Assembly (NCBI RefSeq): GCF_900066015.1
Contig: NZ_LN890655.1
Location: 558,001 to 622,000, forward strand
Length of the DNA stretch: 64,000 nt
Source of the DNA: Candidatus Promineifilum breve
Lineage (GTDB): Bacteria > Chloroflexota > Anaerolineae > Promineifilales > Promineifilaceae
Reading direction: 5' to 3'
Part shown: positions 25,108-34,163 of the stretch, in pieces
Layout of the letters: every line of letters starts with the position of its first letter
Numbering within the stretch: the stretch's first letter is position 1
Made by a program: the position numbers and the translations under genes
The notes under the pieces: generated by a model
Database searches by the model: none
Told to the model about the DNA's origin: nothing
What the model saw: the letters and a program-made list of their open reading frames with translations, nothing else

Positions 25108-28100
25108 TTAGTCGATACAGGCATAGTTGGCCGTCGCGCCGACCAGCGAGCCGGAATCGCCACCCAGAGCGCCCAGGCCGTCGGTAAACGGTTGCGGGGA
25201 CGCAATGGTGAGGACGATCGTGCCCGTGTTGGCCGGAACGTTCGCCAGAGTGAACTCCAGAATGTTAAGCTGATCGCCCTGGTTGGGGGAGGTCGGCGTC
25301 AACCTTTGGCTGATCCCACCGGCCGAAGCCGTTACGTAGATCGGCCGGGCATCCTTATCGTTATCGACCAGGGCTACTTTCACATGGAACGTGGCCGGAG
25401 TCGGCGAGGCCGGGATGGGGATCTCCACCACCTGCACCGGAATCCAACCGCCGGTAACATCCCAGTAGACCTGGGTGTCGGCCGCGTCGAACCGCGCGGA
25501 TACGTCCACGTACGTTTCGCCAGCCCCTGTCTCATACGTCGGGTAGAGCAGGAAGGCCCGCGGGATGTGGTTCTTGGTGCCGGACGGCTGCAGGAACCAG
25601 CGGGCACGGATGTTAGCCGCCGGGTCCAGGTCAGTGCCGTACCAGAACGTCGCGTACGTGCGCGGCGACGGGCTGGTAATCCCATGCACCTCCACGAAGT
25701 TGTTCTTGCCCGGGTAACTGAAGCGGACGTATTTGGGCTGTCCCGTATCCTTGGCGACCATCTGGCCATAGAGCGCCAGCACGTCGCCCGAGTTCGGGAT
25801 GTTGATCTTGGCCTGCGTTTTGTGCTTGGTCGTGCTGCCCATGCCCACACCCAGGATGTCCGTCCAGCGGTTGTCGGCGCCGACCGGGCAAACCGTGAAC
25901 GTCGGCTGGTAACCGAAGTCCTGGTCGAGATTCGATTCACCGGGGTCGAGGGTCAGATCGGCCGTGCTATCGAAGCCGCCGTCCGGGTCGCCGGTGTTGG
26001 TCATCCCGGCGGGCGGGGTGACGGTGACCGTGTAGGCGCCGGCCGGCAGGTTGTCGAACAGGTATTCGCCGTTGGCGTCGGTGACGACCGTGACCGGGAC
26101 GCCGGGGCCGTTGCCCAGGTCCACGCCGGCCGGCGGGTCGAGCGTGACGGTCACGCCGGGGATGCCCGGCTCGCCGGGATCCTGTACGCCGTCGCCGTCG
26201 GTGTCCTGCCAAATCGTATCACCGATCTGGCCCGAATGCTGATAGCCGAAGTCCTGGTCGAGGTTCGATTCACCGGGGTCGAGCGTCAGGTCGGCCGTGC
26301 TGTCATTGCCGCCGTCCGGGTCGCCGGTGTTGTCCATGCCCGCGGGCGGGGTGACATTGATGGTGTAGTCAGCGGGCGGCAGGTTGTCGAACAGATACTC
26401 GCCGTTGGCGTCGGTGACGACCGTGACGGGCACGCCGGGGCCGTTGCCCAGGTCAACGCCGGGCGGCGGGTCGAGTTCAACCGTGACGCCGGGGATGCCC
26501 GGCTCGCCGGCATCCTGCACGCCGTCGCCGTCCAGGTCTTCCCAGATGGTGTCGCCGATCTGGCCGGTGTACTGGTAGCCGAAGTCCTGGTCGAGATTGC
26601 TCTCGCCATCACCGAGGGTCAGGTCGGCCGTGCTGTCAAAGCCGCCGTCCGGGTCGCCCGTGTTGGTCGCGCCCGCGGGCGGGGTGACCGTCACGGTGTA
26701 GTCGCCGGCCGGCAGATTGTCGAACAGATAGTGGCCGTTGGCGTCGGTGACGACCGTGACGGGCACGCCGGGGCCGTTGCCCAGGTCTACGCCGGCCGGC
26801 GGGTCGAGTTCAACCGTGACGCCGGGGATGCCAGGTTCGCCGGCATCCTGGATGCCGTCACCGTCCAGGTCGTTCCAGATCGTGTCACCGATCTGGCCGG
26901 AGGGCTGGAAGCCGAAGTCCTGGTCGAGGTTCACCTCGCCGGGGTCGAGCGTCAGGTCAGCCGTGCTGTCATTGCCGCCGTCCGGGTCGCCGGTGTTGGT
27001 CATCCCCGCGGGCGGGGTGACGTTGATGGTGTAGTCGGCGGGCGGCAAGTTGTCGAACAGATACTCGCCGTTGGCATCAGTGACGACCGTGACCGGGACG
27101 CCGTCGCCGTTGCCCAGGTCAACGCCGGGCGGCGGGTCGAGTTCAACCGTGACGCCGGGGATGCCCGGCTCGCCGGCATCCTGTACCCCGTCGCCATCCA
27201 GGTCTTCCCAGATGGTGTCGCCGATCTGGCCGTCGTACTGGTAGCCGAAGTCCTGGTCGAGGTTCACCTCGCCGGGGTCAAGGCTTACATCAGACGTGCT
27301 GTCAAAGCCGCCGTCCGGGTCGCCGGTGTTGGTCGATCCCGGAGGCGGGGTGACGGTGATCGTGTAGTCGCCTTCCGGCAGGTTGTTGAACAGGTACTCG
27401 CCGTTGGCGTCGGTGACAACTGTGACCGGGACGCCGGGGCCGTTGCCCAGGTCAACACCGGCCGGCGGGTCGAGTTCAACGGTGACGCCGGGGATGCCCG
27501 GTTCGCCGAGATCCTGTACGCCGTCGCCGTCCAGGTCGTTCCAGATCGTATCGCCGATCTGGCCGGAATGCTGGTAGCCAAAGTCCTGGTCGAGGTTCAC
27601 CTCGCCGTCGCCGAGGCTCACGTCGGCCGTGCTGTCATTGCCGCCGTCCGGGTCGCCGGTGTTGTCCATGCCCGCGGGCGGGGTGACGGTAACCGTGTAG
27701 TCGCCCTCCGGCAGGTTGTCGAACAGGTACTCGCCGCTGGCGTCGGTGACGACCGTGACGGGTACGCCGGGGCCATTGCCCAGGTCAACGCCGGCCGGCG
27801 GGTCGAGTTCAACGGTGACGCCGGGGATGCCTGGCTCGCCGGGATCCTGGTCGCCGTCGCCATTCAGGTCTTCCCAGATGGTGTCGCCGATCTGGCCGGT
27901 GGCTGGGTTCGGCTGATAGCCAAAGTCCTGGTCGAGGTTGACCTCGTTCGTGCCCAGCGTCACGTCGGCCGTGCTGTCATTGCCGCCGTCCGGGTCGCCG
28001 GTGTTGGTCATCCCGGGGGGCGGGGTGACGGTCACGGTGTAGTCGCCGGCCGGCAGACCGGCAAAGAGATATTCGCCGTTGGCGTCGGTGACGACCGTGA

Positions 28101-30405
28101 CGGGTACGCCGGGGCCGTTGCCCAGGTCAACGCCGGGCGGCGGGTCGAGCGTAACAGTCACGCCGGGGATGCCCGGCTCGCCGGGGTCCTGGATGCCGTC
28201 GCCGTCGGTATCTTCCCAGATCGTGTCGCCGATCTGGCCCATGTTGTCGATCACGGTGTCGGCGCAGGCTTCGATAGCATCATCGGCCACGGTGGCTACG
28301 GCGCAATTGGTCACGGCGTCGTAATCATTGGCGGGGGAGGTGATGGCGTTGAGCGTCACGTCGAAGCGCACCAGGAAGTACTCCCCGGAATCGAGGTTGC
28401 CCACGTTCACGCCGCCGGTCACGTCCAGCGGGAAGCCGGTGTTGTCGGGGATGGCCGTCCAGGGGCCGGTGCCGTTGCCGCTGATGTCCTTGTCGGTCGA
28501 GTTCGCCACGTAGGTGGTGAAGTCCGGTATCTCGTCGAAGACCTTGACGTTGTTGAACGTGTTCAGCCCGATGTTGGTGATGGTGATGAGATAGCGGATG
28601 GTGTCGCCGGGGCTGGGCGCGCCGTTGCCGTCGGCATCATCGACAAGTTCGTAATTCTTGCTCACTTCGACCGGGAGAACGGGCAACACTGTCGTGCCGA
28701 CGTCCAGACCGGGCGCGGTCGCCGTGGCCCAGCGCGGGTCCTGGCCCCAGGCCGCGGCGAAGTCGCAGCCGCCCGCGCCGGTGTTGTTGGCCGCTTCGCG
28801 GGTGTAGATGCGCGCGCCGTTCTGGTCGCGCGCGCCGGTTCCGGGCTTGAACAGGCGCACGGACTGCAACCGAGAGACCTCCAGCCCATTGTTGCTGTTG
28901 GTTTCGGCAACGCCATTGCCATCCGTGTCAACCAGGTCGGGCGTGCCGTCGTTGTTCCAATCGACGTAGAACCAGGTGGTGGGCTGGGGGGTGGGGGGGA
29001 TGGTGGTGGGGGGGGGAGAGCAGGCGGGCGTGACCCAGATCGGGTTGCCGTTTTCGTTGGGGTTGGTGCCCGACAACGGGTCGCGCCCCAGGCCCAGACC
29101 GACCAACGTGAGGTTGCTCAGCTTCTCGAGGGGCAGCAGGGTCGCGCTCCAGTCCCACACACGGCCCTCGGAATCGCCGTTGCCAAAATTCTCGGAGTCC
29201 ATGGTCACGATGCCGCTGAACTTCACCGACGGGGCCTTGTCGGTGAAGGCGCTATTCATAGCGTAGCAGTTGGCGGCAGCCAGATCGGGCACTTCCACAT
29301 TGGCTCCCGCGCCGGCGTTAATGGTGCGATTGACGGGGGTCGGGCCGGCACCCATCTCGCAGCGCACATAGATCGTGGAGGCGTTGGGGTTATAGAGCCA
29401 CATGACCGCGGAGCCGGGATCGAAGGTGCCGGCCTCGATGCCGGTGTAACCCACCGGATTGTAGTACTCGGACGACAAATTGGCATCCGGCACCAGGGTG
29501 ACGTCGCGGAGTTCATAAGTACCCTCGATGTCGCCGATTAACAGTTGCACCTGGAGCGGCTTAGCGGGGTCGGTGCTGCGCACCTTGGCCCCCTGGCGGA
29601 TGTAGTCACAGCCGCTGGCGGCGCTGGGGTTGCTGTTGGCCAGATAACTCTCACCCTTGTCCAGGGTGGTCGAGGTTTCATAACTGCCGTTGGCATCGGC
29701 GTCGATTTGGGCCGGCGTGTCGTCCTCCTCGGCCATAATCGCCAGGGCGGCGTATTCGAACATAACACCGGCGCCGGAGGTATTGCAGCCCACCGGCGCA
29801 GTGTAGGCCGTGCCCCACTGGTTCGTGGGATAATCCTCATGGGCAAAGGAGAGCAGGGTGTCCTGGTCTTCGGCCCAGGAACTACGAACGACAGCCACGG
29901 AGCGGGTTGAGCCGAACCGGTCGCCGCCGTCAAAACGGATATCGCTGGTGTTGCGCGGCAGGGGGACAACGCTGTTCAGCACGATAACCTCGCCGGCGTC
30001 CAGCAGGTCATCGGCATAGCCGGGGGCCACGCCGTTGGTCAGGATGCCATCACCCCAGATCTGCACGCCGCCGGGGTTGCCGCCGCTATAGGTCTCGGCC
30101 GGGGTCGGATTGGCGATGTCGACGACGTAGCCATTCTCCCATTGATCATAGTAGATCATCGTGCCGTCCACACCGACGGCGATCGAGGTGTAGGACGTTA
30201 CGGGGGAGGCGGCGCCGCTGTACACAGCTTCCAGGACGTCCAGCGTGTCGTCCGCCGGCAGGGACAGGAAATAGATCTGCGCCGGCGCGGGGTTGGCCGC
30301 GCGGGTGGAGGAAGCGGTGAAGCCGAGGAGTATGGCGCCGATAAGCAATATCAGCGCGACGTGGCCTCTTCTCCATAGGCTTGTGGACCTACCATTTGTA
30401 CTCAC
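25108..30405 (-). CDS. Giant secreted SdrD/Cna-B repeat surface protein
   Basis: A 1765-residue protein from GTG 30405, chosen because AGGAGA lies seven bases upstream and a clean signal peptide follows (about residues 12-37, WRRGHVALILLIGAILLGF, then SSTRAAN). About 40-570 is a unique region without recognised motifs. About 590-720 is a DUF11-like beta-sandwich (GDTIRYLITITNIG). About 722-1500 is seven SdrD-B/Cna-B units (IGDTIWEDLDGDGVQDAGEP, GEYLFDNLP). A unique C-terminal domain ends ANYACID. The calcium-loop-like DxDGDGxxD motifs repeat. There is no LPxTG, so anchoring is not by sortase. The role is probably adhesive or filament-surface. Confidence 0.88.
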   Translation of the reverse strand: MSTNGRSTSLWRRGHVALILLIGAILLGFTASSTRAANPAPAQIYFLSLPADDTLDVLEAVYSGAASPVTSYTSIAVGVDGTMIYYDQWENGYVVDIANPTPAETYSGGNPGGVQIWGDGILTNGVAPGYADDLLDAGEVIVLNSVVPLPRNTSDIRFDGGDRFGSTRSVAVVRSSWAEDQDTLLSFAHEDYPTNQWGTAYTAPVGCNTSGAGVMFEYAALAIMAEEDDTPAQIDADANGSYETSTTLDKGESYLANSNPSAASGCDYIRQGAKVRSTDPAKPLQVQLLIGDIEGTYELRDVTLVPDANLSSEYYNPVGYTGIEAGTFDPGSAVMWLYNPNASTIYVRCEMGAGPTPVNRTINAGAGANVEVPDLAAANCYAMNSAFTDKAPSVKFSGIVTMDSENFGNGDSEGRVWDWSATLLPLEKLSNLTLVGLGLGRDPLSGTNPNENGNPIWVTPACSPPPTTIPPTPQPTTWFYVDWNNDGTPDLVDTDGNGVAETNSNNGLEVSRLQSVRLFKPGTGARDQNGARIYTREAANNTGAGGCDFAAAWGQDPRWATATAPGLDVGTTVLPVLPVEVSKNYELVDDADGNGAPSPGDTIRYLITITNIGLNTFNNVKVFDEIPDFTTYVANSTDKDISGNGTGPWTAIPDNTGFPLDVTGGVNVGNLDSGEYFLVRFDVTLNAITSPANDYDAVTNCAVATVADDAIEACADTVIDNMGQIGDTIWEDTDGDGIQDPGEPGIPGVTVTLDPPPGVDLGNGPGVPVTVVTDANGEYLFAGLPAGDYTVTVTPPPGMTNTGDPDGGNDSTADVTLGTNEVNLDQDFGYQPNPATGQIGDTIWEDLNGDGDQDPGEPGIPGVTVELDPPAGVDLGNGPGVPVTVVTDASGEYLFDNLPEGDYTVTVTPPAGMDNTGDPDGGNDSTADVSLGDGEVNLDQDFGYQHSGQIGDTIWNDLDGDGVQDLGEPGIPGVTVELDPPAGVDLGNGPGVPVTVVTDANGEYLFNNLPEGDYTITVTPPPGSTNTGDPDGGFDSTSDVSLDPGEVNLDQDFGYQYDGQIGDTIWEDLDGDGVQDAGEPGIPGVTVELDPPPGVDLGNGDGVPVTVVTDANGEYLFDNLPPADYTINVTPPAGMTNTGDPDGGNDSTADLTLDPGEVNLDQDFGFQPSGQIGDTIWNDLDGDGIQDAGEPGIPGVTVELDPPAGVDLGNGPGVPVTVVTDANGHYLFDNLPAGDYTVTVTPPAGATNTGDPDGGFDSTADLTLGDGESNLDQDFGYQYTGQIGDTIWEDLDGDGVQDAGEPGIPGVTVELDPPPGVDLGNGPGVPVTVVTDANGEYLFDNLPPADYTINVTPPAGMDNTGDPDGGNDSTADLTLDPGESNLDQDFGYQHSGQIGDTIWQDTDGDGVQDPGEPGIPGVTVTLDPPAGVDLGNGPGVPVTVVTDANGEYLFDNLPAGAYTVTVTPPAGMTNTGDPDGGFDSTADLTLDPGESNLDQDFGYQPTFTVCPVGADNRWTDILGVGMGSTTKHKTQAKINIPNSGDVLALYGQMVAKDTGQPKYVRFSYPGKNNFVEVHGITSPSPRTYATFWYGTDLDPAANIRARWFLQPSGTKNHIPRAFLLYPTYETGAGETYVDVSARFDAADTQVYWDVTGGWIPVQVVEIPIPASPTPATFHVKVALVDNDKDARPIYVTASAGGISQRLTPTSPNQGDQLNILEFTLANVPANTGTIVLTIASPQPFTDGLGALGGDSGSLVGATANYACID
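25906..28239 (-). repeat. Seven SdrD/Cna-B coding repeats with 333-bp period
   Basis: The conserved block GCCGATCTGG or ACCGATCTGG (encoding the IGD turn of each unit) recurs at 26221, 26554, 26887, 27220, 27553, 27886 and 28228. Spacing is exactly 333 bp five times, then 342 bp. The units are also very similar at DNA level, including third codon positions, which indicates recent duplication or gene conversion. Confidence 0.95.
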
Positions 30406-31099
30406 TAATTGTTCTCCTAATGTTTCAGGTAGTGATGTTGCCCTGAAGGGCATCAGCTGTGTTGATAGGGGCTGGAACACTCCAGTCATACACTGTTGTC
30501 TTCGCGCGTCGTCGGTGGAAGCACAAGAGGCATCCAGGTATCGTCAATCGGGCAACCGAAACAAATCGGCGCCCGGCGAGCTGATGCGCGAGATGCGATC
30601 CTTGAATTTCCCATGGAAATGGGACATCATTTGATCGGCTTTAATCGGGGCCGGACGATCCAAAACCCCCCAGGGCCGTCCTCTTCGCCCACTACGACGC
30701 TTGTTTTGAACGACAGTACTTGCAATTGCCTAAACCATACATTTTCTGGCCGGTGTAATCTCGGCATTTTTGGAACGGTGGTTAGAAATGGCACGCTTTT
30801 TTACTTATTTCACCCTCCTTAAAGCCTGCTATTTTGCTGAAACCGCCGATAGTTAAATCACTCTACCATCTAGCCATCCTATACGATCTAGCTAAGTAAA
30901 TTGTCGCGGAACAACATTACAATACATATTACATTCTACCTATCACCAGAGAGGGCAAACGATGTCCTCAGGTAGAAACAAAATACCCATCATCTCGCTA
31001 ACCGACGGCAAACGGGATATGATTTAGCCGATTCGGCGAGCAATGATCATTTTTGAGAGAAGCGGCATAACCCGCTGTAGCCCCTGAACCAGTGACGGC
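30406..31099. other. AT-richer divergent intergenic region (about 690 bp)
   Basis: No convincing gene is seen. Short open frames at 30496-30822 and 30293-30634 have no coding character. The part 30830-31030 is markedly AT-rich, in contrast to both flanks, and presumably holds the promoters of the giant surface protein (-) and of the glycosyltransferase (+). I see no recognisable regulatory motif. Confidence 0.5.
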
Positions 31100-32362
31100 G
31101 TGAGACAAGACAAGACATCGCTCCAGCCGGTCGCCGGCGAACATTGGCCCTCGTGGTGGCCTGTCGTGGTGTTCCTGGCGGCGATGGCCGTGCTCATCTT
31201 CCTCTATTATCGCGTGGTGTGGGGTGGCGTGCCTGGCCTGGTGGTCGCCCTCGATCATTGCCGGGAGCTTTACTGCGATTTTGTCCGCCAATATTACCCC
31301 ACCGGCCGCGAACTACTCATTTCCGGCCGGCCCTCCAATGGCTATTTCTATAGCTCTTTCTTCGCCCTGCTGCTGGTTCCGTTGGGCCATCTGGATCATG
31401 GGGCGGCAGTCTCGTGGTGGTCGGTGGCGCAGCTCATCGGCGTGGGGCTGTTGCTGCTGCCGGCGCTGAATTACTATCCGCGATCGCGCGCCGCCTTCAG
31501 TCTTTACGTTGTGCTCCTGGCGCTGTCCATGCCCCTGCTCCATAACCTCAAGTGGGGACAGGTCAGCAGCCTGGTGACTGGCGGCGTATTTGCCGCGCTC
31601 TTCCTGTATCAGCGCGGCCGGGCGGGGGCGGCGGCCGTCGTGCTGGGGCTGGCCGTGGCGATCAAGTATTACGTGGCCGTCGTCGCCTTCTACTTTCTGG
31701 TCAGGCGTGATTGGCGGTTTCTGGTCGTTCTGGCGGCGGCCTTCAGCCTGTTCTGGCTACTCATTCCGACGGTTGTGCTGGGGCCAGAGGGCAATTGGAG
31801 CTTCTATCAGACGGTGCGCGAGCGCGTGGCCCACGCCCTGGCGACCTGGATGCCGGAAGATATCAACGCCCAATACATGCCCAGCGTTGTCGGCCGTTGG
31901 CTGGGCACGGGCGCGGGGCGAGGCGTCTGGCGGCTGTTGGGGTATGGGGTGTTCCTGGCCAATCTGGCGGCCGTGGCGCGGCTGATCCGGCGGGGCATCC
32001 CGCGCGCCGCCGAGTGGGCCGTGGCCCTGCTATTCCTCAGCCTGCCCTTCGCCATCGAAACGTCGTGGCCCCATTACTTCGTCTATTTGCCATTTGCCCA
32101 GACGTTGGCCTGGTCGGAACTGAGCAACCTGCCGGCGACGGAGCGGCGGCGGCGTTGGTATTTGTGGCTATTGCTGGCGCTTTCCATCATTTTGGCCTCG
32201 ATGCCTTTCTTCCAGTTGGTCGGCCGCTGGCAGGATTATAGCCGCCTGGGCGTCCTCTTCGTCGCCAACCTCAGCCTGTTTATCCTGGCCCATGCCCTCA
32301 CTTTGCGGCAACCGGCAGCAGAATCCGATCCTCCAGAACCGGCGGCGCTACCGTCAACCTGA
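31100..32362 (+). CDS. Polytopic GT87-type (DUF2029) glycosyltransferase
   Basis: A 420-residue protein with a GTG start and about ten membrane helices. After the first helix the loop DHCRELYCDFVRQYYPTGRELL holds the acidic residues expected for lipid-phosphate-sugar binding. Further on, HNLKWGQVSSLVTGGVFAALFL and GLAVAIKYYVAVVAF match the GQ and KxxP-like regions of the GT87 (alpha-mannosyltransferase) family. It would transfer sugar from a polyprenyl-phosphate donor outside the membrane. Its 3' end overlaps the convergent glycosyltransferase gene by 65 bp. Confidence 0.75.
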   Translation: MRQDKTSLQPVAGEHWPSWWPVVVFLAAMAVLIFLYYRVVWGGVPGLVVALDHCRELYCDFVRQYYPTGRELLISGRPSNGYFYSSFFALLLVPLGHLDHGAAVSWWSVAQLIGVGLLLLPALNYYPRSRAAFSLYVVLLALSMPLLHNLKWGQVSSLVTGGVFAALFLYQRGRAGAAAVVLGLAVAIKYYVAVVAFYFLVRRDWRFLVVLAAAFSLFWLLIPTVVLGPEGNWSFYQTVRERVAHALATWMPEDINAQYMPSVVGRWLGTGAGRGVWRLLGYGVFLANLAAVARLIRRGIPRAAEWAVALLFLSLPFAIETSWPHYFVYLPFAQTLAWSELSNLPATERRRRWYLWLLLALSIILASMPFFQLVGRWQDYSRLGVLFVANLSLFILAHALTLRQPAAESDPPEPAALPST

Positions 32363-34163
32363 CGCCGGTATAGGGGTCATACAGCCCCAGGCTAACCGTT
32401 GTGATGGCCGGGGCGACCAACAAACGTTCGTCGCGCACGACCTCGCCCGGAACCCAGCACCACATGGGCACGGCCGGCGGCCCATCACTCTGGGCCACGA
32501 TGGCCCCTGTCTCGTCCAGGGCATGGACAAACGCCGAATATTCGGCCCGTGGGAAATCGAGCGCCCGCCAATAGAGGGTCAGGCGCAGCCCATCCGGCGC
32601 CGGCTCTAGTTCGTAGCCGCGCAAGGCGACACTCTCGCCCAGCCGGTAATCGACCGGCGTCATTGTCTGTGGCAGGCGCCATTGGGGGGCGGGGGTCGCC
32701 GGTTCGCCGGCCCGCCCGCCCAGCAGGGTGCCCGTCACCAGCGCCTGGACGAGAAACACGCCAAAGAGCAGCGTCAGCCGGTCGCGCCCGCGTTTCGTCT
32801 CGCCCGCGGCCTGGGCGAAATAGGCCAGCCCGATGAGCAGACCGAGGGGCATGACAAACAGCCACAGCCGGCCCGTCTCGGCGCGCACCGTGGCCGACAG
32901 GTTCAACAGCAAGATCGTCGCGGCCCAGCCCACCGCCACCCGATGGCCGGCCGAGCCGCGCCGCAGACCGACCGCGGCCGCCCCCAGCGCGCCGACAAAG
33001 GGGATGATGCCCATGAACACGGCCAAATCATACAGATTGAAGACGAACCAGGCCGGATAGTTGAGCCGGTACTCGCGGTGGATGGCCTGACTGACGCGCC
33101 ACATCGCCAACCCGTTCACGTCCAGCGTTAGCCACAGCGCGCCCCATAGGAGCAGCACGGCCGCTCCAATCCCAGCCGCTGTCCACAACAGCCGTCGCAG
33201 CACACCGGCGCGGTTCTCTCGCCAGGCGCTCGCGGTCATCATCACCAGGATCAACAGCGCCACCGGCAACACCGTGAACGACAGGAACGAAGCGCCGGCC
33301 AGCAATGCCGCCAGGAGAATGGCCGACGCTCGGTCGCCATCATGCACGGCCCGCAACCCCAGCCACAGCCCCACCAGACCCAGCAAGGCGTAAGCCACAT
33401 CGAAGCGGCCGGCGAAGACGAGCAGCGCCGGCAAAAAGGCAAAGCCCACAACGCCCAGGCGGGTTGCCGCCGGGGTATAGAAGCGGCGACCGATGGCATA
33501 CAGGGGCAACACGCCCAGCCCACTGAGCAGCAGCAACGCCACCCGTAGGCTGCCCGCGGCCAGTTGCGCCGTTTCCAGACCCAACAACTCCGGCGCGGCG
33601 CAATCGTAGCGGTGGATCCAACGACCGGCAACGTCGGCCGTGCCCGGGGCGCGCGCGAATAGTTGCGCCAAGGCCCAATAGGTCAGCGTCCAGCCGGGCG
33701 GTTGGGTGCGCAGATGGATGTCGGCGTAGGTGGGCATCCGCGCCGTATGCTCGCGGATGAAGGTCGCCGGGTCGTCGATGCGCACGCCCTCTTGCCAGAA
33801 GCCAGCGCCGCTAATCACCATCAGGCTGAGCGGCTGTGTCCTATGTTGGGCGGCCACGGCGATCTGGAGCAACGGCGTTAGCACGACCAACCCGCCCAGG
33901 AACAGCGCAGTCCGGCGGCGCGACCACTCGCCGCCACGCAGCGCCGCCGCCCCGGCCGCCAGACCCACCACCAGGGCCAGCGGCATGAGCCAGAAGCGCG
34001 CCCCCGCCGCCGGTACGCGCCTAACCCAGACCCAGTTGCTGCCGTGAACCCAGGCCGGCCAATCGAAAATGAGGCCGGCCACATACAGGGCTGATAAAAG
34101 CAGTGCTATAATCGCCAGGATGAATGCGCTAGATGGACGGGAGCGCCCGGGAAGAGAACTCAT
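32298..34163 (-). CDS. Polytopic glycosyltransferase, GT39-like
   Basis: A 621-residue protein with about eleven membrane helices and a C-terminal soluble beta-rich domain (about 500-621: GESVALRGYELEP, LRLTLYWRALDFPRAEYSAF, VSLGLYDPYTGVRLTV). The middle loop IHLRTQPPGWTLTYW resembles the HPPG segment of GT39/ArnT-like transferases. The C-terminal domain, with its YWRA and LYDPxTGxRL motifs, is common in Chloroflexota transferases. The start ATG 34163 overlaps the 5' end of the divergent gene and has no clear Shine-Dalgarno. The 3' end overlaps the convergent GT87 gene. Confidence 0.75.
   Translation of the reverse strand: MSSLPGRSRPSSAFILAIIALLLSALYVAGLIFDWPAWVHGSNWVWVRRVPAAGARFWLMPLALVVGLAAGAAALRGGEWSRRRTALFLGGLVVLTPLLQIAVAAQHRTQPLSLMVISGAGFWQEGVRIDDPATFIREHTARMPTYADIHLRTQPPGWTLTYWALAQLFARAPGTADVAGRWIHRYDCAAPELLGLETAQLAAGSLRVALLLLSGLGVLPLYAIGRRFYTPAATRLGVVGFAFLPALLVFAGRFDVAYALLGLVGLWLGLRAVHDGDRASAILLAALLAGASFLSFTVLPVALLILVMMTASAWRENRAGVLRRLLWTAAGIGAAVLLLWGALWLTLDVNGLAMWRVSQAIHREYRLNYPAWFVFNLYDLAVFMGIIPFVGALGAAAVGLRRGSAGHRVAVGWAATILLLNLSATVRAETGRLWLFVMPLGLLIGLAYFAQAAGETKRGRDRLTLLFGVFLVQALVTGTLLGGRAGEPATPAPQWRLPQTMTPVDYRLGESVALRGYELEPAPDGLRLTLYWRALDFPRAEYSAFVHALDETGAIVAQSDGPPAVPMWCWVPGEVVRDERLLVAPAITTVSLGLYDPYTGVRLTVAPPVLEDRILLPVAAK

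Noticed and set aside
25048-29541. A 1497-codon open frame on the plus strand, opposite the giant surface protein
   Set aside because: It is an antisense shadow. The 333-bp repeats, GC-rich third positions and lack of stops in the complementary phase keep it open; its translation is a low-complexity Val/Gly/Arg/Asp repeat with no domain, no ribosome site and no start logic.
25108-30405. Sortase-anchored cell-wall protein
   Set aside because: No LPxTG motif, hydrophobic tail or basic C-terminus is present; the protein ends in a unique domain with ANYACID.
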